From contig CAJURU010000016.1 in the NCBI GenBank assembly GCA_910588845.1, positions 3,774-67,773 on the forward strand: DNA of 64,000 bases, written 5' to 3'. The notes under the pieces were generated by a model. That model was not told the origin of the DNA and ran no database searches. It worked only from the letters and a program-made list of their open reading frames with translations. The translations under genes were made by a program, and so were the position numbers. The stretch is from an uncultured Lachnospiraceae bacterium (GTDB lineage Bacteria > Bacillota > Clostridia > Lachnospirales > Lachnospiraceae). This document shows, piece by piece, positions 1 to 7,285 of this stretch (position 1 is its first letter; each line of letters opens with the position of its first letter).

Positions 1-982
1 ATAATTTACGAATTTCCGCGCCGGTTACTTCTGCCGGATGTTCTGACGCCAGCTTCCTCATGGCTTTAAAATGTACCTGTCCGCCGGCGGACATCTCCAA
101 GAGGAAATCCTTGGCAAAGGTTCCATCTTGAATGTCTGACAAAATCTTTTTCATGGCTTTCTTCGTATCGTCGGTGACAATCTTAGGCCCTGTAATATAG
201 TCGCCATATTCTGCGGTATTGGAAATGGAATATCTCATTCCGGCAAATCCCGACTGGTAAATCAAATCTACAATCAGCTTCATCTCATGGACACACTCAA
301 AATAAGCGTTTCTGGCATCATATCCCGCCTCGACAAGCGTTTCAAAGCCTGCCTGCATCAGCGCGCAGACACCGCCGCACAAAACTGCCTGCTCGCCAAA
401 CAGATCCGTCTCTGTTTCCGTGCGGAATGTCGTCTCTAAAACACCCGCTCTTGCGCCACCGATAGCCTGTGCGTACGCCAAGGCACGCTCCAAAGCTTTT
501 CCAGTGGCATCCTGTGCTACGGCAACCAGACAAGGCACGCCCTTGCCTGCCTGATATTCACTTCTAACCGTATGTCCGGGTCCTTTGGGGGCAACCATTG
601 TGATATCCACGTTCTTAGGCGGCGTAATGCAGCCAAAATGAATATTAAAGCCGTGGGCAAACATCAGCATATTGCCATCTTCCAGATTGGGCTCAATATC
701 TCTCTTATACATATCTGCCTGCAACTCGTCATTGATCAAAATCATGATAATATCTGCTCTTTTGGCAGCTTCTGCCGCCGTATAGACCTCAAATCCCTGC
801 TCCTCGGCCCTGCCCCATGATTTGCTTCCCTCATAAAGGCCGATGATAACATTACAGCCGGACTCTTTGGCGTTCAAGGCATGTGCGTGTCCCTGGCTTC
901 CATAGCCGATAACCGCGATTGTTTTTCCGTCTAATAAACTCAAATTACAGTCTTCTCCATAATAAATCTTTGCTTCGCTCAT
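1..982 (-). CDS. ilvC: Ketol-acid reductoisomerase (3' end beyond window)
   Basis: Reductoisomerase of the branched-chain amino acid pathway, converting acetolactate or acetohydroxybutyrate to the dihydroxy acid with NADPH. The reverse-strand reading starts MSEAKIYYGEDCNLSLLDGK and has the Rossmann loop GYGSQGHAHALN near residue 28, then APKGPGHTVRSEY, the metal-binding DLFGEQAVLCGG, and ETYD-type C-terminal helices (YFECVHEMKLIVDLIYQSG). About 327 codons are present, close to the 330-340 of class I enzymes, so only the last few residues are missing. The ATG at 980-982 has GGAGG six bases upstream. It stands downstream of a GntR-type regulator but has its own strong promoter. Confidence 0.95.
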   Translation of the reverse strand, partial: MSEAKIYYGEDCNLSLLDGKTIAVIGYGSQGHAHALNAKESGCNVIIGLYEGSKSWGRAEEQGFEVYTAAEAAKRADIIMILINDELQADMYKRDIEPNLEDGNMLMFAHGFNIHFGCITPPKNVDITMVAPKGPGHTVRSEYQAGKGVPCLVAVAQDATGKALERALAYAQAIGGARAGVLETTFRTETETDLFGEQAVLCGGVCALMQAGFETLVEAGYDARNAYFECVHEMKLIVDLIYQSGFAGMRYSISNTAEYGDYITGPKIVTDDTKKAMKKILSDIQDGTFAKDFLLEMSAGGQVHFKAMRKLASEHPAEVTGAEIRKL

Positions 983-1001
983 AATTAGCCTCCTTACTTG
1001 T

Positions 1002-1018
1002 AATACATCTTATGTATT
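1002..1018. promoter_or_regulatory. Second palindrome in ilvC leader
   Basis: AATACAT and ATGTATT form a perfect 7+3+7 inverted repeat that directly abuts the GntR-type operator and precedes the ilvC ribosome binding site. It could be a second protein site or a leader hairpin; no T-run follows, so it is not a terminator. Confidence 0.45.
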
Positions 1019-1031
1019 GTTGTATGACAAC
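1019..1031. promoter_or_regulatory. GntR/FadR-type operator over ilvC start point
   Basis: GTTGTATGACAAC is a perfect inverted repeat (arms of five, centre ATG). It fits TNGTNNNACNA, the known FadR-subfamily operator pattern. It overlaps the last two bases of the -10, the position expected for a repressor. The FadR-type gene 70 bases upstream is the obvious candidate to bind here (inference). Confidence 0.6.
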
Positions 1032-1058
1032 TATACATCTTTTCTGCAAACTTGTCAA
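1030..1058 (-). promoter_or_regulatory. ilvC sigma-A promoter
   Basis: Reading the minus strand, a perfect -35 TTGACA (1053-1058) is followed by a 17-base spacer and a -10 TATAGT (1030-1035). The ilvC start lies about 48 bases below the -10. The promoter separates ilvC from the regulator gene upstream. Confidence 0.8.
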
Positions 1059-1100
1059 TAGAGAAAACTTATTGTCATGGATATAATCGTTTGCCAGCTG

Positions 1101-1793
1101 TTATTTTTCCAATTCCTCCGTAATCATTGCATTACTCAAATGAATCTTAACCGCACATTTCATGGCCTCTGGATTACGTTGTTTCAAAAATTTCATAATC
1201 AGGGCATGGTCTTCGTATGCCTCTTTGGCGATGATATGGAGATTGTGATTCAAGTCAAACGTCTTTTCTATCGTCGCTGTCAGCACCGGCAAAAACTGCC
1301 CGATAAATTCATTGTGGGAAGCCTTGATAAGCGCGCTATGAAAGGCAATCTCCGAATCAATTCTCTGCTGACCGCTAACGCTTTCACTTAGGTAATCCTG
1401 ACACTGTTTGCCCAGTTCCAAGATATGTACAATTTCCTCGTCGCTGGCACGCTTACATGCGAAAGCTGCCGCCTCCGGTTCAAAAATCATCCGTGTCTCA
1501 TATAAATCACGCAGGGTCACTTTCTTACTGCTTAACTCCTGTAAATCAATGCCGCTGTCTGCATGACGCTCCCACTGTTCCACCACAAATGTGCCTCTGC
1601 CCCTTTTGACATTCAAAAGCCCTTCTGATATGAGAATGCGCACGGCTTCCCTGAGCGTCGTCCTGCTGACGCTTAATTCCTCCGAAAGCACGTTTTCATT
1701 GGGAAGTTTGTCGCCAAACTGATACACGTTTTCCGTAAGGATTAAATCCCTCAATCTATCCGCCGTGCGTTTTGCCAGGCTAATTTCTTGCAT
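1101..1793 (-). CDS. FadR-subfamily GntR transcriptional regulator
   Basis: DNA-binding regulator with an N-terminal winged helix-turn-helix (LPNENVLSEELSVSRTTLRE, then LLNVKRGRGTF) and a C-terminal FCD ligand domain. The FCD histidines AFHSALIKASH, EDHALI and KIHLSNA match the usual metal/ligand site. The start is placed at 1793 (MQEIS) because AAAGGAAA lies eight bases upstream; the upstream in-frame ATG at 1823 has no such site. Length 230 codons is normal. The gene sits between a MATE exporter and ilvC, all on one strand, and the palindrome at 1019-1031 suggests it controls ilvC. The inducer cannot be read from sequence. Confidence 0.88.
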   Translation of the reverse strand: MQEISLAKRTADRLRDLILTENVYQFGDKLPNENVLSEELSVSRTTLREAVRILISEGLLNVKRGRGTFVVEQWERHADSGIDLQELSSKKVTLRDLYETRMIFEPEAAAFACKRASDEEIVHILELGKQCQDYLSESVSGQQRIDSEIAFHSALIKASHNEFIGQFLPVLTATIEKTFDLNHNLHIIAKEAYEDHALIMKFLKQRNPEAMKCAVKIHLSNAMITEELEK

Positions 1794-1840
1794 ACTCTTA
1801 TTTCCTTTCCGTATCTCTTTCAATAGATAATTGCCAAACC

Positions 1841-3211
1841 CTATTTATGACCAGCCTCCGCCTTATTTCCCTGCAATATCCCCCATAACATCTTCGCTGC
1901 CAACAGCGACAAGATCATTTCTGCACACATGGAAGCATACGGCATCCCATACAAGGGAATCCAGTAATTCAGCAGCACCAGCGCTGGAATTTCCAGTACA
2001 ATTTTTCTTAAAAAAGCAAACAACAGTGATTTCTTTCCCGCGCCAATGGCCTGAAACACACCGACCGTCGTGTAGTCGAGACATGCAAAAGGCAATGCGA
2101 ACAGAAAACCGACCAAAAACCGGGAACCATAGTCAATAACTGCGCGATTCTTAATAAAAAGCCCGATCAGGCTGCCGGACGCCAAACTGCCCGCCGCAGC
2201 CACAACAAGCATCAACAGAATCGTCCTCTTCAGCAGATACATCACCGCTTCTTTCATGCGGTTTCGGTTTCCGCTCGCAAAGTTGTAGCCGACAAAAGGC
2301 ATAATCCCCTGTGTAGCGCCCAGCGTAATCTGCAAAGGAACCATCTGAATCTTCTGTACAATACCCATCGCCGCCACTACTTCCGAGCCATATGCAGTCG
2401 CAAAATTGTTAAACACCGTCATTCCCGTAACATTTAAAAGATTCTGTATGGACGCCGGGATTCCCACGCCAAAGATATCGGCAATGATAGATTTCTGAAA
2501 GGAAAACCGCCGGATATCAATACAGACACAAGTTCGCCTGCGCTTAATATAGAGCAGAACCAGAAAGTACAGACATGCCACGCAATTAGACAAAAACGTA
2601 GCTAGTCCAGCCCCTGCCGCCCCCATATTTAACCCCATAGGCAAAATAAAAAAAGGATCTAAAATCATATTCAGGATGCACCCGCTCATCGTGCCAATAC
2701 TTGCATGCATGGAATTTCCCTCGGAACGCACCAGATAGGCAAACACAACGTTGAGAATTGAGGGAATCGCCCCGAAAGCAACCGCCCATTTCATATACGC
2801 GCAAGTGGCGGCAAAATTATCTGCATCCGCTCCCATCAGGCGGACCAGCGGATGTAAAAATATCCATGTCAACACAAAAAATACCCCTGCGCAAAACAGG
2901 GCGCAGTAAAATCCAAAGGCAGAACATTCCTTTACCTTCTCAGTCTCTCCCCTGCCGAGCAGACGGCTCATCGCGCTTGAGGTGCCGACGCCGAACAGAT
3001 TATTTATCGCATTAAACGCAAGAAGCGCCGGCGCCGCCAGCGTAACGGCCGCCGTCTGCACCGGGTCATCCAGCAGGCCGACAAAATAGGTGTCGGCCAG
3101 GTTATAAATTACCATTACAAGAGAACTGATAATTGTCGGTACCGACAGTTTGATAACGGCAGAAGAAACCGCCTCTTTTTCAAATAATGTGCTGTTCGTC
3201 CGTTGATCCAT
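1841..3211 (-). CDS. MATE family multidrug/sodium antiporter
   Basis: Integral membrane exporter of the multi-antimicrobial extrusion family, 456 residues, about twelve hydrophobic segments in two similar halves. The N-terminal pattern (IKLSVPTIISSLVMVIYNLADTYFVG) and the SAMSRLLGRG loop are typical of the DinF/NorM-like branch. ATG at 3209-3211 has AAAGGAAG about ten bases upstream. The stop lies 47 bases before the GntR regulator start, so the two may be co-transcribed. Substrate unknown. Confidence 0.9.
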   Translation of the reverse strand: MDQRTNSTLFEKEAVSSAVIKLSVPTIISSLVMVIYNLADTYFVGLLDDPVQTAAVTLAAPALLAFNAINNLFGVGTSSAMSRLLGRGETEKVKECSAFGFYCALFCAGVFFVLTWIFLHPLVRLMGADADNFAATCAYMKWAVAFGAIPSILNVVFAYLVRSEGNSMHASIGTMSGCILNMILDPFFILPMGLNMGAAGAGLATFLSNCVACLYFLVLLYIKRRRTCVCIDIRRFSFQKSIIADIFGVGIPASIQNLLNVTGMTVFNNFATAYGSEVVAAMGIVQKIQMVPLQITLGATQGIMPFVGYNFASGNRNRMKEAVMYLLKRTILLMLVVAAAGSLASGSLIGLFIKNRAVIDYGSRFLVGFLFALPFACLDYTTVGVFQAIGAGKKSLLFAFLRKIVLEIPALVLLNYWIPLYGMPYASMCAEMILSLLAAKMLWGILQGNKAEAGHK

Positions 3212-3275
3212 GGGATTGCTTCCTTTCCTGCACTCAGTTCTGCAAAACTATATATAAACTATGTATATCAATTGT

Positions 3276-4040
3276 TTAGGACAGATATTTTTCAATGGTT
3301 CCCTGCTCATGCACACGTCTCCCTATCAAGGTAATCGCCTGCTCAGGACAATTATTGATACAGCGGTAACACATGGTGCATCTATTCCCTGCGTGCGCCA
3401 CTTTATACTTAACCCGTATACTTTCCATTGGACACAATTCAGCACATTTCCCGCAGCCGTTACATACTATCGTGTCGACTTTGATTCTTTCTGTATATTC
3501 CGCCGTCTTGCTCAAAAAATACAGACGCTGTCCAAACAACCCTGCCATTTGCTTTAAGAACCCCATTCCATCTTGCGGAACATCGCCATTTTTCATTCTA
3601 AGCGCAGCTTGCGCTATTTTGCGCTCTGCTTTGCGCACAAGTTCCTTGTTTTTCTCCAGAGAACGTTTTAATACCCAGACGTCCGCGATGCTGTCCGGCA
3701 TTTTCAAATGTAATCCGCCTGTTATTTGCGCGCCGTATCTGCGCAATCGTCTGCCTAACAAACCGGCTCCATCACCACTGAACATGCCCATTGTCGCTAT
3801 GATAAAAACTTTCTTCCCCTCCCATAAATTTGCGTTTAAATATACAAAGTCCTTTACCATTTTGGGAATGTTGCTATATTGCACGGGATAGCAGAAAACA
3901 AGCTCTGTATGGCATCTGATTTTTCTGGCAGCGTTCTCATCCTCAATTGAAACTGCTTCTGCCGATCTGTTATATTGTCCCAAAAAATACTCCAAAGCGT
4001 AGCGTGAATTCCCTGTCCCACTAAAATATATACCCAGCAT
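3276..4040 (-). CDS. EFR1-type flavodoxin-ferredoxin fusion
   Basis: Redox protein of 254 residues with an N-terminal flavodoxin-like domain (LGIYFSGTGNSRYALEYF, the phosphate loop for FMN) and a C-terminal two-cluster ferredoxin domain (CNGCGKCAELCP and CTMCYRCINNCP, each Cx2Cx2Cx3C). This architecture is the EFR1 family, frequent in Clostridia; the electron partner is generally unknown. GGAGGAATAAA precedes the ATG at 4040, fixing the start. It faces the MATE gene with a 64-base gap on the same strand. Divergent or linked genes give no clue to a substrate. Confidence 0.88.
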   Translation of the reverse strand: MLGIYFSGTGNSRYALEYFLGQYNRSAEAVSIEDENAARKIRCHTELVFCYPVQYSNIPKMVKDFVYLNANLWEGKKVFIIATMGMFSGDGAGLLGRRLRRYGAQITGGLHLKMPDSIADVWVLKRSLEKNKELVRKAERKIAQAALRMKNGDVPQDGMGFLKQMAGLFGQRLYFLSKTAEYTERIKVDTIVCNGCGKCAELCPMESIRVKYKVAHAGNRCTMCYRCINNCPEQAITLIGRRVHEQGTIEKYLS

Positions 4041-4137
4041 TTTATTCCTCCTGCCTCCTGTTTCTTTTGTATAATTTACACCTTTGCCATTACGTTCTTA
4101 AAAAGTCACGATATTTATCTTTGATGGTATACAAGTT

Positions 4138-4329
4138 GGGGGTGTCGCACTAATATATTTACTCCTTCAAAAGAACTTGCCGCTTATGCGGCAAAGACAG
4201 AATGCACAAAAATCACTCTGAGAATCCTGCTTCCCAAGATAATTTTTGTGCATGTTGTTTGCATTGCTTGGCAATGTAAACCTTTTGAACGAATCATAGC
4301 TTGTAATTTATGTCAGTGCGACAGCCCCC
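4138..4329. mobile_element. MITE-like inverted-repeat element
   Basis: A gene-free stretch of 483 bases (4041-4523) contains this 192-base element. Its ends are near-perfect inverted repeats: GGGGGTGTCGCACT at 4138-4151 and AGTGCGACAGCCCCC at 4315-4329. Further in, CTTCAAAAG pairs with CTTTTGAA, and TGCACAAAAAT (4203-4213) with ATTTTTGTGCA (4242-4252). It encodes no protein, so it resembles a non-autonomous element moved by a transposase elsewhere. No clear target duplication was seen. The rest of the gap shows nothing obvious. Confidence 0.5.
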
Positions 4330-4523
4330 TGTCTAGTTACGGTTGTTACAATTACCTATGTATGTCAAAATGGCAAAACCACCAAAGAACCGTTAATATT
4401 TCTAACGTATTCATAATAACCCCTTTCCGTTTCTGAAAAGGGCAGCCACCGGACTATCTCCCTACTTTCTACACCGATAAACAAGATTATATCACATTTT
4501 TTCTAAGATTACCACAAATACAA

Positions 4524-5432
4524 CTACATCTGATTTTCCATTGATACAATCCGAACAGCCGCCGCCATTCCTCCATCGCCATAGGATGGGCTTTCAATAA
4601 ATGTTTTCGTTTCGTTACTGACACTCCTGCCGTGTAATTGCGCATAATTTATTTCATTTTCCCAACCATACAGCCTTGACATAGATATAGATTCCATCCC
4701 CAGGATAGCGTCTACAACATGTTCTTGATAAGCGTCACCATGTTTTTCCACAATATAACGCATAAGCTCCAGGCGCTTTTCCATACTTTTTATATTTGAG
4801 GAAGCCGGAGTGGTGCGGTAATTTATAAGCGGTTTCTCCACAATGCCAATATATGTATCAGGTAAAGCTTCCAACATACTCAAAAAGAAATCCCAGTCCT
4901 CAAAACCACTGCGCATAGTCTCATCATATCCGCCGCATTGTTTCCATGCTTCGCGGCGAAACATATGCGTTGCCGGGCAACAATTACGTGCAAGAAATGA
5001 TGAAACATCCCCTCCCTCGGGCCGCACGACTGCTTCAAGAATACCAAATGTCTGTAACCAGGAGGATGCAGCAACCATAGAAGGATTTTCATGTAACATT
5101 TTACTGACTTCCTCAATATAGGACGGTTCCAGGCTGTCATCTCCGTCCAGCACTACTACCAAGAGAGACTCTGTTTCAGAAATACCTGTATTTCTTGCCG
5201 CCGAAACACCGCTATTTTTCTGACGGATGATCCGTACCGGGATAGATAATTTCTCATCCGTTTCTATTTCATGCAAAATATCAATGGACGTTTCATCTGT
5301 CGATCCGTCGTCAACAATAATCATACGCTTGGGCCTTATTGTTTGACAACACAATGAATGAACTGCTTCATAGATCATAGATTTTTGGTTAAAGCTCGTA
5401 ATGACAACTTCGATATCGCTATTTATCTGCAA
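4524..5432 (-). CDS. Family 2 glycosyltransferase
   Basis: GT-A fold glycosyltransferase of 302 residues. Visible motifs are VVITSFNQ at the start, the nucleotide-binding IIVDDGSTDET, the Asp-x-Asp-like LDGDDSLEP and RSGFEDWDFFLSM, where ED-W is the typical acceptor/catalytic region. The start codon is TTG at 5430-5432, chosen because AAGGAGG lies eight bases upstream and no ATG fits. It is the last gene after L-lactate dehydrogenase, 33 bases downstream. Acceptor and sugar cannot be deduced; no membrane segment is evident. Confidence 0.85.
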   Translation of the reverse strand: MQINSDIEVVITSFNQKSMIYEAVHSLCCQTIRPKRMIIVDDGSTDETSIDILHEIETDEKLSIPVRIIRQKNSGVSAARNTGISETESLLVVVLDGDDSLEPSYIEEVSKMLHENPSMVAASSWLQTFGILEAVVRPEGGDVSSFLARNCCPATHMFRREAWKQCGGYDETMRSGFEDWDFFLSMLEALPDTYIGIVEKPLINYRTTPASSNIKSMEKRLELMRYIVEKHGDAYQEHVVDAILGMESISMSRLYGWENEINYAQLHGRSVSNETKTFIESPSYGDGGMAAAVRIVSMENQM

Positions 5433-5465
5433 AATATTCTCCTCCTTGCATACCTTTGGATTTGC

Positions 5466-6419
5466 TTATAAATTGATTTCAGATACAATACCCTTGATTG
5501 TCTCTGCGGAATGGTGAAGCGATTCTATTTCCTCATCACTCAGCGCAATCGGCACATGCGTCTCCACCCCGTTTGCCCCTACAATCGCCGGCATACTCAG
5601 GGCTATGCCCTCGATTCCATAATTTCCATGCATGATGGCGGACACTGGCAGGATGGATTTCTCATCCCTGACAATGCTCTCGCAAATACGCTTCACCGAC
5701 ATGGCAATCCCGTAATACGTGGCGTCCTTTTTCTCAATAATTTCATAGGCGCTGTTTTTGACTTCTTCTGCAATCTCACGCATCGCCTGCGCGTGGTTGA
5801 AATGTCCGCGCATTTCACAAAAATCGTCCAGCGGTATACCCGACACATTCGTACTGCTCCAGGCTGCAATCTCACTGTCTCCATGTTCACCGATAATAAA
5901 AGAATGAAGGTTGCGGCTGTCTACGCCCAGGTGTTCGCTGAGGGCGCATTTCAGCCTCGCCGTATCAAGAACGGTACCCGATCCTATCACCCTGTTTTCC
6001 GCAAAACCACTCAGTTTCACAGCCGCATAAGTTAGAATATCTACAGGATTAGATACAACCAGCAGAATACCTTCAAATCCCTGTTTTACAATTTGCGGGA
6101 TAATATTTTTATAAACGGCAACGTTTTTATTTACCAAATCCAGCCTTGTCTCATCGGGCTTCTGATTTGCACCCGCCGTCACAATAATTATCGCCGCATC
6201 TGCAATATCCTCATAATTTCCCGCATAAATTTTCATCTGTCCGGCAAAGGGAACTCCATGGGCAATATCCATTGCCTCCCCATCCGCTTTATCAAAATCA
6301 ACATCTAAGAGCACCATCTCGGAGAACAATTTACTCTGCATTAAAGCAAACGCCGTGGCGGAACCGACAAATCCGCAGCCAATCACCGCCACTTTTCTTG
6401 GGTTCATTTTTGTTTCCAT
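5466..6419 (-). CDS. ldh: L-lactate dehydrogenase
   Basis: Reduces pyruvate to L-lactate with NADH in fermentation. The N-terminal NAD loop is VAVIGCGFVGSATAFAL, followed by VTAGANQKPDETRLDLV (substrate-binding arginine loop), VVSNPVDILTY, GSGTVLDTARLK and the catalytic histidine in IIGEHGDSE. The start at 6419 (METKMNPRK) is preferred because AGAGGT is five bases upstream; the ATG at 6443 lacks a ribosome site. About 317 residues, the usual length. An A/T-rich TATAAT lies in the upstream region, but no Rex-type site was recognised. Confidence 0.93.
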   Translation of the reverse strand: METKMNPRKVAVIGCGFVGSATAFALMQSKLFSEMVLLDVDFDKADGEAMDIAHGVPFAGQMKIYAGNYEDIADAAIIIVTAGANQKPDETRLDLVNKNVAVYKNIIPQIVKQGFEGILLVVSNPVDILTYAAVKLSGFAENRVIGSGTVLDTARLKCALSEHLGVDSRNLHSFIIGEHGDSEIAAWSSTNVSGIPLDDFCEMRGHFNHAQAMREIAEEVKNSAYEIIEKKDATYYGIAMSVKRICESIVRDEKSILPVSAIMHGNYGIEGIALSMPAIVGANGVETHVPIALSDEEIESLHHSAETIKGIVSEINL

Positions 6420-6608
6420 TTTTACCTCTTTCCTATCCGCCATGCCGATACATACGCTGCATTGGCGGCGGACATATTAATTATAAAATAATTTGAACTA
6501 TCTTATCTATAAAATGTCCGTCTATGTTGATTTTATACTAAATTTGACGTTACTGTTTACAGATTAATAATTTGGCAGGAATAATGTCATTTAATTATTT
6601 CAATGCAG

Positions 6609-6637
6609 TTGATTTTCAGATTCAGAAATGTTATATT
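6609..6637 (+). promoter_or_regulatory. Promoter of putative antitoxin RNA
   Basis: TTGATT (6609-6614), a 17-base spacer and TATATT (6632-6637) read rightward toward the toxin gene on the opposite strand. Transcription would begin near 6644 and run into the shared hairpin at 6687-6727. No open reading frame follows. Confidence 0.55.
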
Positions 6638-6643
6638 ATAAAA

Positions 6644-6735
6644 AAGGAGCAGCCGCCCACAAAGTGGTTAGCCTCATAAGTAAAGCATAAGCCTACCTAA
6701 TCCGCTAAGATTACAAGGTAGGCTTATTTATTTAT
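6644..6735 (+). ncRNA. Putative type I antitoxin RNA
   Basis: A short RNA is expected here: promoter upstream, a small hairpin (CCAC-AAA-GTGG near 6657), and a long terminator-like hairpin whose right part overlaps the 3' end of the toxin gene on the other strand. This convergent layout with a common hairpin resembles the fst/par and holin-like toxin loci of Firmicutes. Ends are approximate and the role is inferred. Confidence 0.5.
6687..6727. terminator. Shared bidirectional hairpin of the toxin locus
   Basis: Perfect 12-base arms ATAAGCCTACCT and AGGTAGGCTTAT enclose a 17-base loop. The hairpin abuts the toxin stop codon at 6728 and is followed on the plus strand by T-rich sequence, so it can end both RNAs. 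Confidence 0.7.
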
Positions 6736-6823
6736 GCTTGTTGTTCCTATCTATGTAGGCAAGCAGCGCAATCAGGAAATTACCGCCTAAAAACAGCAGG
6801 CTCAAAATCTGGTATGTGTCCAT
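6728..6823 (-). CDS. Small holin-like toxin of a type I system
   Basis: A 31-codon reading frame, too short for routine ORF calling: one hydrophobic helix (YQILSLLFLGGNFLIALLAY) followed by a charged tail IDRNNKHK. This matches the putative holin-like toxin family of Firmicutes, small membrane peptides usually silenced by an antisense RNA. The ATG at 6821-6823 is nine bases below GAGGGGAG; an ATG nine bases earlier is too close to it. A promoter lies upstream and an opposing promoter on the other side. Toxicity is inferred from family resemblance only. Confidence 0.7.
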   Translation of the reverse strand: MDTYQILSLLFLGGNFLIALLAYIDRNNKHK

Positions 6824-6893
6824 CTGCACCATCTCCCCTCTTCTGTGAAGTCAGGAAGGCTACCACCTTGTAACACGTCTACTCCATAGGCAG

Positions 6894-6922
6894 ATTATAG
6901 CATACCTCAAGTTATCCGGCAA
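6894..6922 (-). promoter_or_regulatory. Promoter of the small toxin gene
   Basis: On the minus strand, -35 TTGCCG (6917-6922), a 17-base spacer and a perfect -10 TATAAT (6894-6899) with the extended TGC motif. This gives a leader of about 65 bases before the toxin start, long enough for RNA control. Confidence 0.7.
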
Positions 6923-7002
6923 TCTGTTTTTACGGCCCTCCAAGACACAGAAATACAATGAGCCTGCGAGTTACTTACTTCCTCCCTGATAGCTAAATAT
7001 TT

Positions 7003-7260
7003 TTACAAATTGCTCTCAAAAAAAGCCTTGATTCCTTCGCAGGCAGCATCCTCGTCCGCGCCTTCCACCTCTACGGTTACCGTGTCCCCACATTTTACGC
7101 CAAGCCCCATAATTGCCATCAATTTGGTGGCGGCGGCAGATTTGCTATCCTTTACAATGCGGATTTCACTCTGATACTTTTTCGCTTCCCTGACAAGAAG
7201 CCCTGCCGGTCTTGCGTGGATTCCCACTTCATCCTTAATTACATAATCAAATTTCTGCAT
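7003..7260 (-). CDS. ptsH: HPr-like phosphocarrier protein
   Basis: Phosphocarrier of the sugar phosphotransferase system, accepting phosphate from enzyme I on His15. The active site GIHARPAG has His15 and Arg17 at the expected places, and length (85 residues) is standard. The usual regulatory Ser46 of Firmicutes HPr is absent: alignment of AATKLMAIMGLG with the B. subtilis NLKSIMGVMSLG places Lys46 there, with Thr45 before it. So this copy may not be controlled by HPr kinase in the classical way. It lies 25 bases after the enzyme I gene and is probably co-transcribed with it. Confidence 0.92.
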   Translation of the reverse strand: MQKFDYVIKDEVGIHARPAGLLVREAKKYQSEIRIVKDSKSAAATKLMAIMGLGVKCGDTVTVEVEGADEDAACEGIKAFFESNL

Positions 7261-7285
7261 TACTTTTTCCTCCTTTAAAATGAAA

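Noticed and set aside
983..1100. T-box or leader attenuator for ilvC
   Set aside because: The leader below the promoter is only about 48 bases and shows two short palindromes but no T-box motif or terminator.
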